Assembly: GCA_013178165.1 (NCBI GenBank)
Contig: JABLXG010000005.1
Location: forward strand, 1-64,000
DNA: 64,000 nt
From: Anaerolineae bacterium
GTDB lineage: Bacteria > Chloroflexota > Anaerolineae > Aggregatilineales > Ch27
Reading direction: 5' to 3'
Shown: positions 51,903-60,319 of the stretch, piece by piece
How the letters are laid out: every line of letters begins with the position of its first letter
Numbering within the stretch: position 1 is the first letter of the stretch
Program-made: the position numbers and the translations under genes
The notes under the pieces: generated by a model
Databases searched by the model: none
Told to the model about the DNA's origin: nothing
Seen by the model: the letters and a program-made list of their open reading frames with translations, nothing else

Positions 51903-53843
51903 TTAGTGACCGTTGAGGGGCAGGTCTTCGCCTTCCAGGATCAACACGTAGCCGGGCGAAAGGTCCACGCTCAGCGCCAAACCATTATGTACCTGGATGA
52001 TGTCCGGCGAACCCCACACGCCCTGGGTGCGGTACCACTGCCCGCTCAGCAATGCGCGCCCGCTCTGGTGATGGCGCTGGTCGGTGTTGGCGATAAAGGT
52101 CAGGGAAAGGTCACCCTGCCGCCGGGTAAAAACCAGGATGTGCGGGTTGTTGGACATGCCCACGTACCAGCTGCGCGGATCGTTGAGGGTCAGCAAGTCA
52201 GCGTAACGCTGGCGCAGTTCCAGCGCGTAGCGCACGCCTTCGATCAGGTTATCGGGGCGAGTCCAGTCAAAAGCATACGCGCTGAAGAGCGGTAACTTCT
52301 CCGCCGGGTAGCGGGCCAGCGCCTCCGCCCGGAAGTTCAGGCCAGTGTTGATCGGCTGCTTTTCCCCCAGTTCAAAGCCGTTATGAATAACCGGGATGCC
52401 GGGCATGGCGATGCACAGCGGCAGGGTGTAGTAACTGAAAATATGGCCGTTGGGGGTGGAATCCGCCGCGCGGGGGGTGTTGTGATTCTCCGCCGTGGCA
52501 AAGAACGGGATCGGCACTGGCTCCCGCGCCCAGCGTTCGATGAAGTGGCGCAGGGCTTCCGGGTCGTGCAGGGCAAAGAGCATGTAGCCCACCACGGCGT
52601 CGTAGCCTTCCCGACGGCTGGCGTCATCGATGGCAAAGTTCTCCTCCCAGAAGGCAAACTCCGGATTGAAGCGGTGAGCCTCCTCCACAATGCGGCGCTT
52701 GAGCGGCATGGGCAGGGCGTGGCCCATATCCAGCATCACGCCGTCGATGCTAAAACGCCGCTGGTAGTACGGAATCACCCCCGCGATGGCATCCCACAGC
52801 GGCCGGTTGGCGTGGGCGGGCGTGGCCAGACGGGCGTCGTACATCCGCAGCGTGTTGTAGGCCATATAGTTGAAGTCGGGATGATCGTACAGGCGCAGGT
52901 ACGTCACATCCGTCCAGGACGGTTGACCGTCATCCGGCGGCCAGTCGGAAAACGCGCCGGGGATACGCACCCGTGTGCCGTCATCTAGTGCCCCATACCA
53001 ACGTCCGCCGTCCATCCAGACCTGCTCCGGGCGGGGCGGTGGGGTGAACATCTGGCGGTGGGCTGGCGGTGCGGGCGGCAGATCGTGAAAATCGCCCTGC
53101 GAGACTTTCCACTTGATCAGGCCAAGGGTGTTGCTGTCAAACAGCGGCGGGCCGTACAGGCTGGCGTCAAAGCTGCCCGGCGGGCGGTCGGCGATGTCAG
53201 CCCGGATCCAGTAGAACCAGTCAGGATGCTCCTTAACCCAGTCAGCATCACGGGAGGCCGTGCGCAACACGAACTCCATGACCACGCGCAGACCCAGGTG
53301 ATGCGCCGCCTCCACAAACGCGGCGAATAACTCCTCCGCGCTGAAGTCCAGGGCTGGCTCAGCCAGATTTTCGTCCAGCACGTACGGGTTGCGGATGGCG
53401 TAGGGCGAGCCGAGCGTGCCCTTTTTGCCGTCCTGGCCGACCGCCGTGATCGGCAGCAAGTGCACGGTGTTGCAGCCCAACCGCTGGATGTACGGCAGCA
53501 GCACGATCGCCTTGAGCAGTGTACCCGTATCCCGCCAGCCATCCGGGCGCGGCCCCAGGCGAATCTGGCCGTCCCCGGCATGGGCGTAAGCTGCGGCCAC
53601 CCGCGGGAACAGGTTGTAGACGATCGCCTGCCCTGACCAGCCCTCATCGTCATGGCCCTGGACAATCGGCTCTGGGGCGGCGTGGAGGATGTCTTCCAGA
53701 CGGTGGGCGTAAAACTCGTAGGGGTTGACGGCCTGCGGGGCCAGCGTGCGGGCGTCGATCCACAGACCGGGGACATAGTACGGCAGCAACACAGGCTGCC
53801 GATGATGCTTCAGCCGATCAACAAGATGCTGGAGCACAGACAT
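51903..53843 (-). CDS. GH13-like glycoside hydrolase/transferase, catalytic residues altered
   Basis: A 646-aa protein. The N-terminus (VLLPYYVPGLWIDAR) and LLPYIQRLGCNTVHLLPITAVG mark the start of the TIM barrel; GLRVVMEFVLRTASRDADW and FSIDGVMLDMGHALP, then FAFWEENFAI and ATAENHNTPR, correspond to conserved GH13 regions. Asp372 fits the nucleophile and Glu400/401 the acid, but the Arg two residues before Asp372 is Met and the third carboxylate, usually Asp after Asn-His, is Asn455. A C-terminal beta domain follows. It may be inactive or have changed specificity. Confidence 0.8.
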   Translation of the reverse strand: MSVLQHLVDRLKHHRQPVLLPYYVPGLWIDARTLAPQAVNPYEFYAHRLEDILHAAPEPIVQGHDDEGWSGQAIVYNLFPRVAAAYAHAGDGQIRLGPRPDGWRDTGTLLKAIVLLPYIQRLGCNTVHLLPITAVGQDGKKGTLGSPYAIRNPYVLDENLAEPALDFSAEELFAAFVEAAHHLGLRVVMEFVLRTASRDADWVKEHPDWFYWIRADIADRPPGSFDASLYGPPLFDSNTLGLIKWKVSQGDFHDLPPAPPAHRQMFTPPPRPEQVWMDGGRWYGALDDGTRVRIPGAFSDWPPDDGQPSWTDVTYLRLYDHPDFNYMAYNTLRMYDARLATPAHANRPLWDAIAGVIPYYQRRFSIDGVMLDMGHALPMPLKRRIVEEAHRFNPEFAFWEENFAIDDASRREGYDAVVGYMLFALHDPEALRHFIERWAREPVPIPFFATAENHNTPRAADSTPNGHIFSYYTLPLCIAMPGIPVIHNGFELGEKQPINTGLNFRAEALARYPAEKLPLFSAYAFDWTRPDNLIEGVRYALELRQRYADLLTLNDPRSWYVGMSNNPHILVFTRRQGDLSLTFIANTDQRHHQSGRALLSGQWYRTQGVWGSPDIIQVHNGLALSVDLSPGYVLILEGEDLPLNGH

Positions 53844-53979
53844 GGGCGATCAAGAGCTTTCCACGCAGATGCCCGCGCAAAGGCCGGGATGATTCAAACA
53901 AATCGCAAGTATACCCTCCAGGGGACAAAGAAGGCGAATTTTGCAGGTGCGGGACGCGGCTTCTGCTCCCCGGCGACAG

Positions 53980-54060
53980 GCCGAAAAAGAGGCAGGAAGG
54001 AAAGAGAAGAGGCTGCTGGCAAGCGGCAAGCGGCAAGAAAAAAGAGGCCGGGAGGCCAGG
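53980..54060. other. Purine-rich low-complexity stretch with a possible terminator
   Basis: Nearly all A and G on the plus strand, with AAGCGGC repeated (54021-54034), in the 270-nt gap 53844-54113. On the minus strand the end reads GGCC-TCCC-GGCC then TCTTTTTT (54057-54038), a short stem with a good U-tract, so this could terminate the GNAT gene at 54114. Nothing else is seen in the gap. Confidence 0.4.
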
Positions 54061-54113
54061 TCGCGGGCAATCCTGGCTCGTGGGTATCGCCGCCATCGTT
54101 GCCCATGCGCCGC

Positions 54114-54716
54114 CTACGGCGTGTAACCCAGCCGTTCCAGCAGCCGCGCCCGGACGGCCGGCCACTCGTCGTCCAGGATGCTGTAGATGACCGAATCGCG
54201 AATATAGCCATCGGGCATGATCAGATGCTTGCGCAGGATGCCTTCCTGCCTGGCCCCCAGCTTCTCAATGGCGCGCCGGCTATGCGTGTTGCGGCTATCC
54301 GTCTTGATCTCCACACGCACCGCGCCCAGAGTCTCAAAGGCATGGCGCAGCAACAGGAACTTGCTCTCCGGGTTGACGGCGGTGCCCTGATAGGCCGGGC
54401 CAATCCATGTTGCGCCGATCTCCAGGGCGAAGTCAGCGGGGCGAATGTTCAGGTAACAGGTCTGGCCGATGGCCCTACCGCTGGCGCGGTAGAGGATGGC
54501 GAAGGGGCAGGCGTCCGGGCGCTGATAAGTGGCGCGGATGAACTCCCGGAAGCCTTCCACGTTCCATGTCTCCGGGCTGAAGTGGTAACGGAAGTAGGTG
54601 AACAGGTCCGGAGTCGCGGCGGCCTCAAAGAGGTCTGCCGCATGATCCTCGCGCAGCGGCTCCAGCCAGATCGCCCGCCCTTCCAGGCGCACCGGCGCAA
54701 CACGCATAATCGCCAT
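54114..54716 (-). CDS. GNAT-family N-acetyltransferase (RimJ/RimL-like)
   Basis: A 200-aa enzyme. APVRLEGRAIWLEPLREDHAADLFEAA and SETWNVEGF-type sequences with IGATWIGPAYQGTAVNPESKFLLLRHAFETLGAVRVEIKTDSRNTHSRRAIEKLGARQEGILRKH are the RimL/Ard1-like GNAT core, with the Q-x-x-G-x-A/G region degenerate. Probably acetylates a small molecule or protein N-terminus. ATG 54716 is chosen with GGAGG 9 nt upstream. Confidence 0.88.
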   Translation of the reverse strand: MAIMRVAPVRLEGRAIWLEPLREDHAADLFEAAATPDLFTYFRYHFSPETWNVEGFREFIRATYQRPDACPFAILYRASGRAIGQTCYLNIRPADFALEIGATWIGPAYQGTAVNPESKFLLLRHAFETLGAVRVEIKTDSRNTHSRRAIEKLGARQEGILRKHLIMPDGYIRDSVIYSILDDEWPAVRARLLERLGYTP

Positions 54717-54876
54717 ACAGGTTATCCTCCCGGGCAGCAACAGAGCACATCAAGCCGCTTATTGTGGCACATCTGCGCCTGTCGCGCAGCATCATCGCCT
54801 TCGCCACGGAATTGGCCGGCTGGCTTCCCCACGCTCTATTCCCTGTTCCCCAGTACCTTTCCCCCGGCCAAACGTG

Positions 54877-54882
54877 TATCAT
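54877..54882 (+). promoter_or_regulatory. -10 element of the alanine-dehydrogenase-like gene
   Basis: TATCAT 45 nt before ATG 54928; no clear -35 box (TACCTT is the best at the right distance). Confidence 0.35.
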
Positions 54883-54927
54883 AAAAGCAGAATCAGCGAA
54901 CCTGCCGCCATGCCAGGAGGCCGTCAC

Positions 54928-56007
54928 ATGGGTCTGGTCATCGGCATTCCCAGGGAACAACTTCCGTACGAGTACCGCGTAGGCATGACCCCCGCCGGCG
55001 TGTCTATCCTCACCGCACAGGGACACCAGTGCTATGTCGAAACCGGGGCCGGGGAAGGCAGCGGCTTCCCCGACGCCGAGTACGAGCGGGCCGGGGCGCG
55101 CATCACCTACAACCACGACGAAACCTTCCGCCGGGCTGATCTGCTGCTCAAGGTGCAACGGCCCTCGCTGGAGGAGATCGCGGTGATGAAGGAGGGGCAG
55201 ACCCTGCTATGCATGGTCATGGTGGCGGTAATGCACGAGCGGATGCTGCAGGCTATGCAGGAAAAACACCTGACCGTCATCGCCTACGAGATGATCCGGG
55301 AAGACGATGGCCGCCACCCGGTGATGCAGCCCCTCAGCGAGATCGGCGGGCGGATGGCCGCGCAGATCGCGGCTTACTACCTGCAGAATAATTCCGGCGG
55401 CAAGGGCATCCTGCTGGGCGGGATCACGGGGGTTCCCCCGGCGGATGTGGTCATCCTGGGGGCGGGCGTGGTTGGTACATACGCCACCGAAGCCTTCCTG
55501 GGCCTGGGCGCCCGCGTGATTGTGCTCGACCACAGCCTGCGTGCCCTGCAGCGGCTGCAGGATCGCTTCCACAGCGCCGTCACCACCATGATCTCCTATG
55601 ACTTCAACCTGCGGCGGGTTGTCCGCTTCGCCGATGTGTTACTGGGGGCGGTGCATGTGCCCGGCCAGCGCACGCCGGTGCTGATTACGGAGGACATGGT
55701 GCGGACAATGCGGCCCGGCTCCCTGATCATCGATATGAGTATTGACCAGGGCGGATGTGTGGCGACAAGTCACCCCACCAGCCACGGCAACCCGATCTTC
55801 GTCTGGGAAAACGTCACCCACTACTGCGTGCTCAACGTACCGGGCGCGGTTGGCCGCACCGCGACCCATGCCTTTCTCAACGCCGCCTGGCCCTATATCG
55901 ATCGGCTGGCTCAACATGGGCTGGACGCCGCACTGGCCCACAGCCCGGCGCTGGGGCATGGGCTGATCCTGCGGGATGGCGAGGTGCTGATCGACCGCGG
56001 TCGCTGA
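54928..56007 (+). CDS. Alanine-dehydrogenase/PNT-family protein
   Basis: A 359-aa protein. GIPREQLPYEYRVGMTPAGVSIL, GAGEGSGFPDAEYERAGA and the NAD-binding VVILGAGVVGTYATEAFLGLGARVIVLD are canonical. The catalytic Lys is retained in LLLKVQRP, but the segment that in alanine dehydrogenase reads TYLHL is CMVMV, so the catalytic His appears to be Met. Another reaction or a changed substrate is possible. AGGAGG precedes ATG 54928 at 7 nt. Confidence 0.8.
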   Translation: MGLVIGIPREQLPYEYRVGMTPAGVSILTAQGHQCYVETGAGEGSGFPDAEYERAGARITYNHDETFRRADLLLKVQRPSLEEIAVMKEGQTLLCMVMVAVMHERMLQAMQEKHLTVIAYEMIREDDGRHPVMQPLSEIGGRMAAQIAAYYLQNNSGGKGILLGGITGVPPADVVILGAGVVGTYATEAFLGLGARVIVLDHSLRALQRLQDRFHSAVTTMISYDFNLRRVVRFADVLLGAVHVPGQRTPVLITEDMVRTMRPGSLIIDMSIDQGGCVATSHPTSHGNPIFVWENVTHYCVLNVPGAVGRTATHAFLNAAWPYIDRLAQHGLDAALAHSPALGHGLILRDGEVLIDRGR

Positions 56008-56026
56008 CACAACGCAGGAGGGGGAG

Positions 56027-56242
56027 ATGACACAGGAGCAACTGATCGGGCTGTTGATCGGGCTATGGGGCGCCTACGCGCTGTGGGCCGGGCTATTCGG
56101 CTGGCGGCGGGCGCTACGGGGACGGCTGATCCGCGGCCTGGTGCGCCTGATCGGCCCGGTAGGCACGCGCATCGTCTATGTCATCGTCGGCCTGGCTCTG
56201 CTCGCCGGGGGCATCCTGTTCATGGGCGTTGGGACGGTCTAG
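56027..56242 (+). CDS. Small two-helix membrane protein
   Basis: A 71-aa protein with two hydrophobic segments, EQLIGLLIGLWGAYALWAGLFGW and RIVYVIVGLALLAGGILFMGVGTV, and a basic loop (RRALRGRLIRGLVRL) between. GGAGGGGG precedes the ATG and the gene lies 19 nt after the dehydrogenase-like gene, so it is co-transcribed. No family named. Confidence 0.65.
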   Translation: MTQEQLIGLLIGLWGAYALWAGLFGWRRALRGRLIRGLVRLIGPVGTRIVYVIVGLALLAGGILFMGVGTV

Positions 56243-56344
56243 CAACGCTGCGCCCCCGGCGAATGGCAGGGAAAAGCCCAGAATGGGGAGCAGGAAACAG
56301 GCAGTACAGCGGCTACCCGGCCTTCCCATTTCTCGCCGCCCGCG

Positions 56345-57808
56345 TTAGGCCGGGGCGTTCACTGCATCCCCCGGAAAGGCCGGATTCATCTGGCCGTGAA
56401 ACGGATCGTCTTCGGTGAACCAGGGGAAGTTCGGCAGCAGTTCCTGTAACTCCTCCGGGCTAAAGCGCTCCGCCAGGCGGCCCAGCAGCGCCGCAAACCC
56501 CGGATACTCCTCCAGGAAAGCCTTCCAGTCGAAGTCGGGGGCGTTGAATAGTTGCGCCGCGCCGGGGAATAGCCGCTCAAAGCCGCCCTCGCGCAGCTGC
56601 TCAAAGAAGTCCGGATGCTCCTCCAGGAAGCGATCCAGGTCGAAGTTCGGATCCAGAAACAGGCCAAAAGGCGGCACTGCGCCTTCCATACGCGGGACAA
56701 CCATGAACCCCAGTTCTGGCGGGCGGGCGGCCAGCGTGGCGGTCAGCTGGAGCGTTTCAGCGCCGCGCAGCACGTCCAGCGTGATCGTATCACCCTCCTC
56801 ATAGGCGTAGATGCGATCGGCCAGCGTGCGCTCGGCATCGACTACGTCGCCATCGACCGCTGTGATCACATCGCCCGGCTGCAACCCGGCTGCTGCCGCG
56901 GGCGTCCCCCGCTGGACTTCCATGATCAGCGCGCCTTCGGTGACGTCCGGCAGATCAAAGGGCAGGTCCTCCTGCCCGGCCAGTTCGTCCAGCACTTCCG
57001 GCGTCAGGGTGACAAAAATCACCCCCAGATAGCCACGCGGCTCCGCGCCCTGCACGGCGAAGGGCAACACAGGTAACACGACCACCGGTCGCGCCGGGGG
57101 CGTCACAGGAGCGACAAACGTCCCGACCGGCGTCTGTGGCTCCAGCGCCAGGGTCAGTTCCAGTGTTTCGCCGCCGCGCTCCACCGTCAGCGGGAGGTCA
57201 GCGCCCTGTGCGGCACGGGTGGCCAGCACACCGCTGTCATAGCTATCAACCGGCCGTCCTTCGATGGTCACGACCATATCCCCGGCCTGCAAACCCGCTT
57301 CTTCCGCCAGAGAGCCGGGCGTCACCTCGGTGACCAGCCAGTGCTCATCCAGATCGGCGAAGGTTGCCCCGGCCACGCGGATGTGCCGCGCCAGGATCGG
57401 CGCCGCGCCGGGCAGGGCGCCCGTTTCAGGCGGGGCAGCGGGCGTTTCCTCCGGCCAGGCGCCCAGCGTCACCGCGATCTCCAGCCTCTGGCCGCGCCGG
57501 TCGATGCTCAGCGTGACGGTATCGCCTGGCGCATAAGCCCGGATTGCCTCAAGCAGCGGTCTGTCCGCGCCGATCGATTCGCCATTCACCGCTGTGATCA
57601 GGTCGTTGACCCGCAATCCGGCGGCCCTGGCCGGAGAATCCGGCATCACGGCGATGATCAAGGCGCCGTCCTCGCGCTGCTCATACTGGATGCCCAGGTA
57701 GGGCCGCGCGCTATCCTGCGCCACGACCGGGGCTGAAGCCGCCAGCCCCAGGATCAGCGCCGCCAGCAGCCCTGCAGTCGCCCACATTAACCAGCGTGTG
57801 TATCTCAT
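56345..57808 (-). CDS. Secreted triple-PDZ-domain protein without a protease domain
   Basis: A 487-aa protein. An N-terminal signal anchor (LMWATAGLLAALILGLAASAPVVAQ) is followed by three PDZ domains: about 35-125 (PYLGIQYEQREDGALIIAVMPDSPARAAGLRVNDLITAVNGESI), about 145-235 (VTEVTPGSLAEEAGLQAGDMVVTIEGRPV) and about 260-360 (IMEVQRGTPAAAAGLQPGDVITAVDGDVV). No trypsin-like triad is present. The C-terminus is a stretch of acidic, Phe/Pro-rich repeats (NFDLDRFLEEHPDFFEQL, DFDWKAFLEEYPGFAALL). AGGAGG 5 nt before ATG 57808. The histidine-kinase gene is 92 nt upstream. Confidence 0.85.
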   Translation of the reverse strand: MRYTRWLMWATAGLLAALILGLAASAPVVAQDSARPYLGIQYEQREDGALIIAVMPDSPARAAGLRVNDLITAVNGESIGADRPLLEAIRAYAPGDTVTLSIDRRGQRLEIAVTLGAWPEETPAAPPETGALPGAAPILARHIRVAGATFADLDEHWLVTEVTPGSLAEEAGLQAGDMVVTIEGRPVDSYDSGVLATRAAQGADLPLTVERGGETLELTLALEPQTPVGTFVAPVTPPARPVVVLPVLPFAVQGAEPRGYLGVIFVTLTPEVLDELAGQEDLPFDLPDVTEGALIMEVQRGTPAAAAGLQPGDVITAVDGDVVDAERTLADRIYAYEEGDTITLDVLRGAETLQLTATLAARPPELGFMVVPRMEGAVPPFGLFLDPNFDLDRFLEEHPDFFEQLREGGFERLFPGAAQLFNAPDFDWKAFLEEYPGFAALLGRLAERFSPEELQELLPNFPWFTEDDPFHGQMNPAFPGDAVNAPA

Positions 57809-57900
57809 ACAATCCTCCTGAAAACATCCTCTATCCCTTAGAACTGTTGAAAGCGTTTCTTTCCAGTAGCGGCCCAATCCCAGCAGAGATGCGCCGGGCG

Positions 57901-59379
57901 CTAGCGCCCGGCATCGGCGCCTTTGCTGGCGGGACGTTTGTGCTGGCGGGCCAGCCGCAGCGCCGCGCCGGGATCGGCCAGCGATTCCGGCGGTGGAATC
58001 TGGCGGGGCAGGTGAATGGTGAAGGTCGTGCCTACCCCCGGCGTGCTCTGCACCGTGATCCGCCCGCCGTGCGCCTCGGCGATCCAGCGGGCGATGGCCA
58101 GCCCCAGCCCGGCGCCGCCCTGTTTGCGGGCGCGGGCTTTGTCCACCCGGTAGAACCGCTCGAAAATATGCGGCAGGTCATCCGGCGGGATTCCTTCGCC
58201 CGTGTCGGCTACCGCTATCAACGCCTCCGGCCCATCTGGCCAGACCGACAGGGTGATCGTACCATCCGCCGGCGTGTACTTGAAAGCGTTGCTGATCAGG
58301 TTGAGCAACAACTGCTTGAGGCGGTCCGGATCAGCGTGCACCCGCACCGGCTCGAAGCGCCCCAGCTGCACGGTTGCACCGCCCTGGCGCAGCACCTTTG
58401 CCTGCTCAAAGACCTCCAGCACCAGCGTATCCAGCTCCAGGTTCTGGGTGATCAGCGGCAACTCTCCGGCGTCGGCCTGGGCCAGCAGAAGCAGGTCGCC
58501 GACCATGCGGGCCATGCGCTTGCTCTCCCCAGCAATGGCGTCCAGCGAGTCGTTGTCCGGGCCGTAACGGCGGATGATGTCCACATTGCCCTGGATCACC
58601 GTCAGCGGCGTGCGCAGCTCGTGGGAGACATCGGCCACAAAGCGCCGCTGGGCGTTAAACAACCGCTCCAGGCGCTCCAGCGTGGCGTTGAAGACCACCG
58701 TCAGGCGGCCCAGCTCGTCCATTGGCCCGCTGTAGGGGATGCGCCGGCTGAGGTCATCGCCAGTGGCGATCTGCGATGCCGCCTCCGCGATCGTCTCGAT
58801 CGGACGCAGGGCGCGCTCGATCAGGGCGTTGCCCAGGAAGAGCGACGTGATGAAGGCGAAGATGCCAGCGACCAGCATGACTGCCGTCACCCGGCTCTGC
58901 GCCTCCAGGATCGGGCTGATCGCCTGCGCCGCCTGGATACGGCCCACGATGCGATCGGAGACGAACAGCGGGCGCGTCAGCACGCGCAACGGAAAACCGT
59001 TGAGCACGACATTACGGCGGGTCTGTTCCTGAGTAGTCAGGGCGCCAGCATCCAGCGGGGCGCTGTAACCGCCCAGGTTGGTGGAACTGCTGTTCAGCCG
59101 CCCGTCGTGAGTCCAGACCTGAACGAACACGTTTGAGGCGCGGAAGATATCCAGCTCTGGCGGCAGTTCAAAGACCAGCGTCGGCTCCCCCCGCCGTGAT
59201 AGCTCAATGTTTGGCCCTTCGATGCTCCGGATAACCTCATTGACCGTTTCATCCAGCGAGCGATCGACGGAGTCGATCAGCGCCCAGTGCAGGACACTGA
59301 TCACCGTGGCGCTGAAGATCAGCAGGATGCTCACCAGGACGGCGGAATAGGTCAGGGTCAGGCGCAGACGGATGCTCAT
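57901..59379 (-). CDS. Membrane sensor histidine kinase (orphan)
   Basis: A 492-aa kinase. A membrane segment near the start ([24 protein letters not shown]), an extracytoplasmic sensor of about 130 residues, a second segment ([22 protein letters not shown]), a HAMP domain ([26 protein letters not shown]) and the kinase core: [12 protein letters not shown] (phospho-His), [14 protein letters not shown] (N box), [41 protein letters not shown]. No response-regulator gene is adjacent. The TATACT -10 at 59425-59430 lies upstream. Confidence 0.92.
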   Translation of the reverse strand: MSIRLRLTLTYSAVLVSILLIFSATVISVLHWALIDSVDRSLDETVNEVIRSIEGPNIELSRRGEPTLVFELPPELDIFRASNVFVQVWTHDGRLNSSSTNLGGYSAPLDAGALTTQEQTRRNVVLNGFPLRVLTRPLFVSDRIVGRIQAAQAISPILEAQSRVTAVMLVAGIFAFITSLFLGNALIERALRPIETIAEAASQIATGDDLSRRIPYSGPMDELGRLTVVFNATLERLERLFNAQRRFVADVSHELRTPLTVIQGNVDIIRRYGPDNDSLDAIAGESKRMARMVGDLLLLAQADAGELPLITQNLELDTLVLEVFEQAKVLRQGGATVQLGRFEPVRVHADPDRLKQLLLNLISNAFKYTPADGTITLSVWPDGPEALIAVADTGEGIPPDDLPHIFERFYRVDKARARKQGGAGLGLAIARWIAEAHGGRITVQSTPGVGTTFTIHLPRQIPPPESLADPGAALRLARQHKRPASKGADAGR

Positions 59380-59424
59380 GCACGTACAGCCTTGACAGCG
59401 GATCGTGGATGCGTTCTGCCCTTA

Positions 59425-59430
59425 AGTATA
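59425..59430 (-). promoter_or_regulatory. -10 element of the histidine-kinase gene
   Basis: Minus strand TATACT 46 nt before the start codon; no -35 at the usual distance. The 239-nt divergent region 59380-59618 otherwise holds no gene. Confidence 0.4.
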
Positions 59431-59618
59431 CGGGATGGCCGACAAAGAAACATGAGCAACCGGTGAGGCCGTCCGCCGGAACGGGGCAATCAGCCGCATG
59501 GCCATCGCCTTGCCCGGTGGCCCGCCGGTTGAGTTTCCTCACGGGCGGCGGTATCCTAACGGCGGCGGGCTGGCCCGGCGCTCGGTAAACGGGCCGCGTA
59601 TGGCAAAGGCACTCCCGT

Positions 59619-60131
59619 ATGGCGGATATGATTGCGGTCAAGTTCTGTCCTCGCTGCGGCGCAGCGCTTGAGCAGCGCTACTGTTTTGGCGCGTCGCGCC
59701 CCTGCTGCCCGGCCTGCAGCTATGTCCACTTTTACGACCCCAAAGTGGCGGCGGCGGTCTTCATCCAGCAGGGCGGGCGCATCCTGCTGATCAAGCGGGC
59801 GGTGGAGCCAGAACGCGGCAAATGGGCGCTACCCGCCGGCTATGTTGACGCGCTGGAGGACCCGCGCGTGACCGCTGTCCGCGAAGTGCGTGAGGAGACC
59901 GGCCTGGAAGTCCGCCTGACCGGCCTGCTGGACGTGTTCTATAGCCAGCAGCGGCCCGGAGCCAGCATCATCATTGTCTACGTTGCTGAGGTGATCGGCG
60001 GCGCGTTGCAACCACAGGATGACGCCGCCGAGGTGGCCTGGTATAGCCCGGATGACCTGCCAGAACTGGCCTTCGACAGTACGCGCGAACTGGTTAGCGC
60101 CTGGGTCAACGCCCATCGTGCCGCTGGCTGA
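59619..60131 (+). CDS. NUDIX hydrolase with zinc ribbon
   Basis: A 170-aa protein. The N-terminus has a four-Cys ribbon (KFCPRCGAALEQRY ... RPCCPACSY). The Nudix box is complete: GYVDALEDPRVTAVREVREETGLEV, with the REVREETG core. The layout matches zinc-ribbon NUDIX proteins such as NudC-like NADH/RNA-cap pyrophosphatases, but it is shorter and lacks the SQPWPFPxS-type motif, so the substrate is open. Confidence 0.9.
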   Translation: MADMIAVKFCPRCGAALEQRYCFGASRPCCPACSYVHFYDPKVAAAVFIQQGGRILLIKRAVEPERGKWALPAGYVDALEDPRVTAVREVREETGLEVRLTGLLDVFYSQQRPGASIIIVYVAEVIGGALQPQDDAAEVAWYSPDDLPELAFDSTRELVSAWVNAHRAAG

Positions 60132-60177
60132 CTATCCCGGCGGCGCCTGCGGTCCCTGCGCAGCATTGCAGCCAGTG

Positions 60178-60183
60178 TATAAT
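60178..60183 (+). promoter_or_regulatory. -10 element upstream of the secreted protein gene
   Basis: TATAAT 137 nt before ATG 60320. No -35 at the proper distance. The intervening sequence is gene-free. Confidence 0.4.
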
Positions 60184-60319
60184 GCAGAATGAACCCGGCG
60201 GGATGCCCAGGCTTGCCTTTCATTACTGCCCGCTGCTAACCCCGTCATTCTCCCCCCTCCCATTCCTGGCAACCCGCCCGGATCAAATCAGGTGATTCTG
60301 TCTCATTCAGGAGGCGCCT

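Noticed and set aside
57796-59136. Plus-strand ORF of 446 codons
   Set aside because: Antisense of the histidine-kinase gene.
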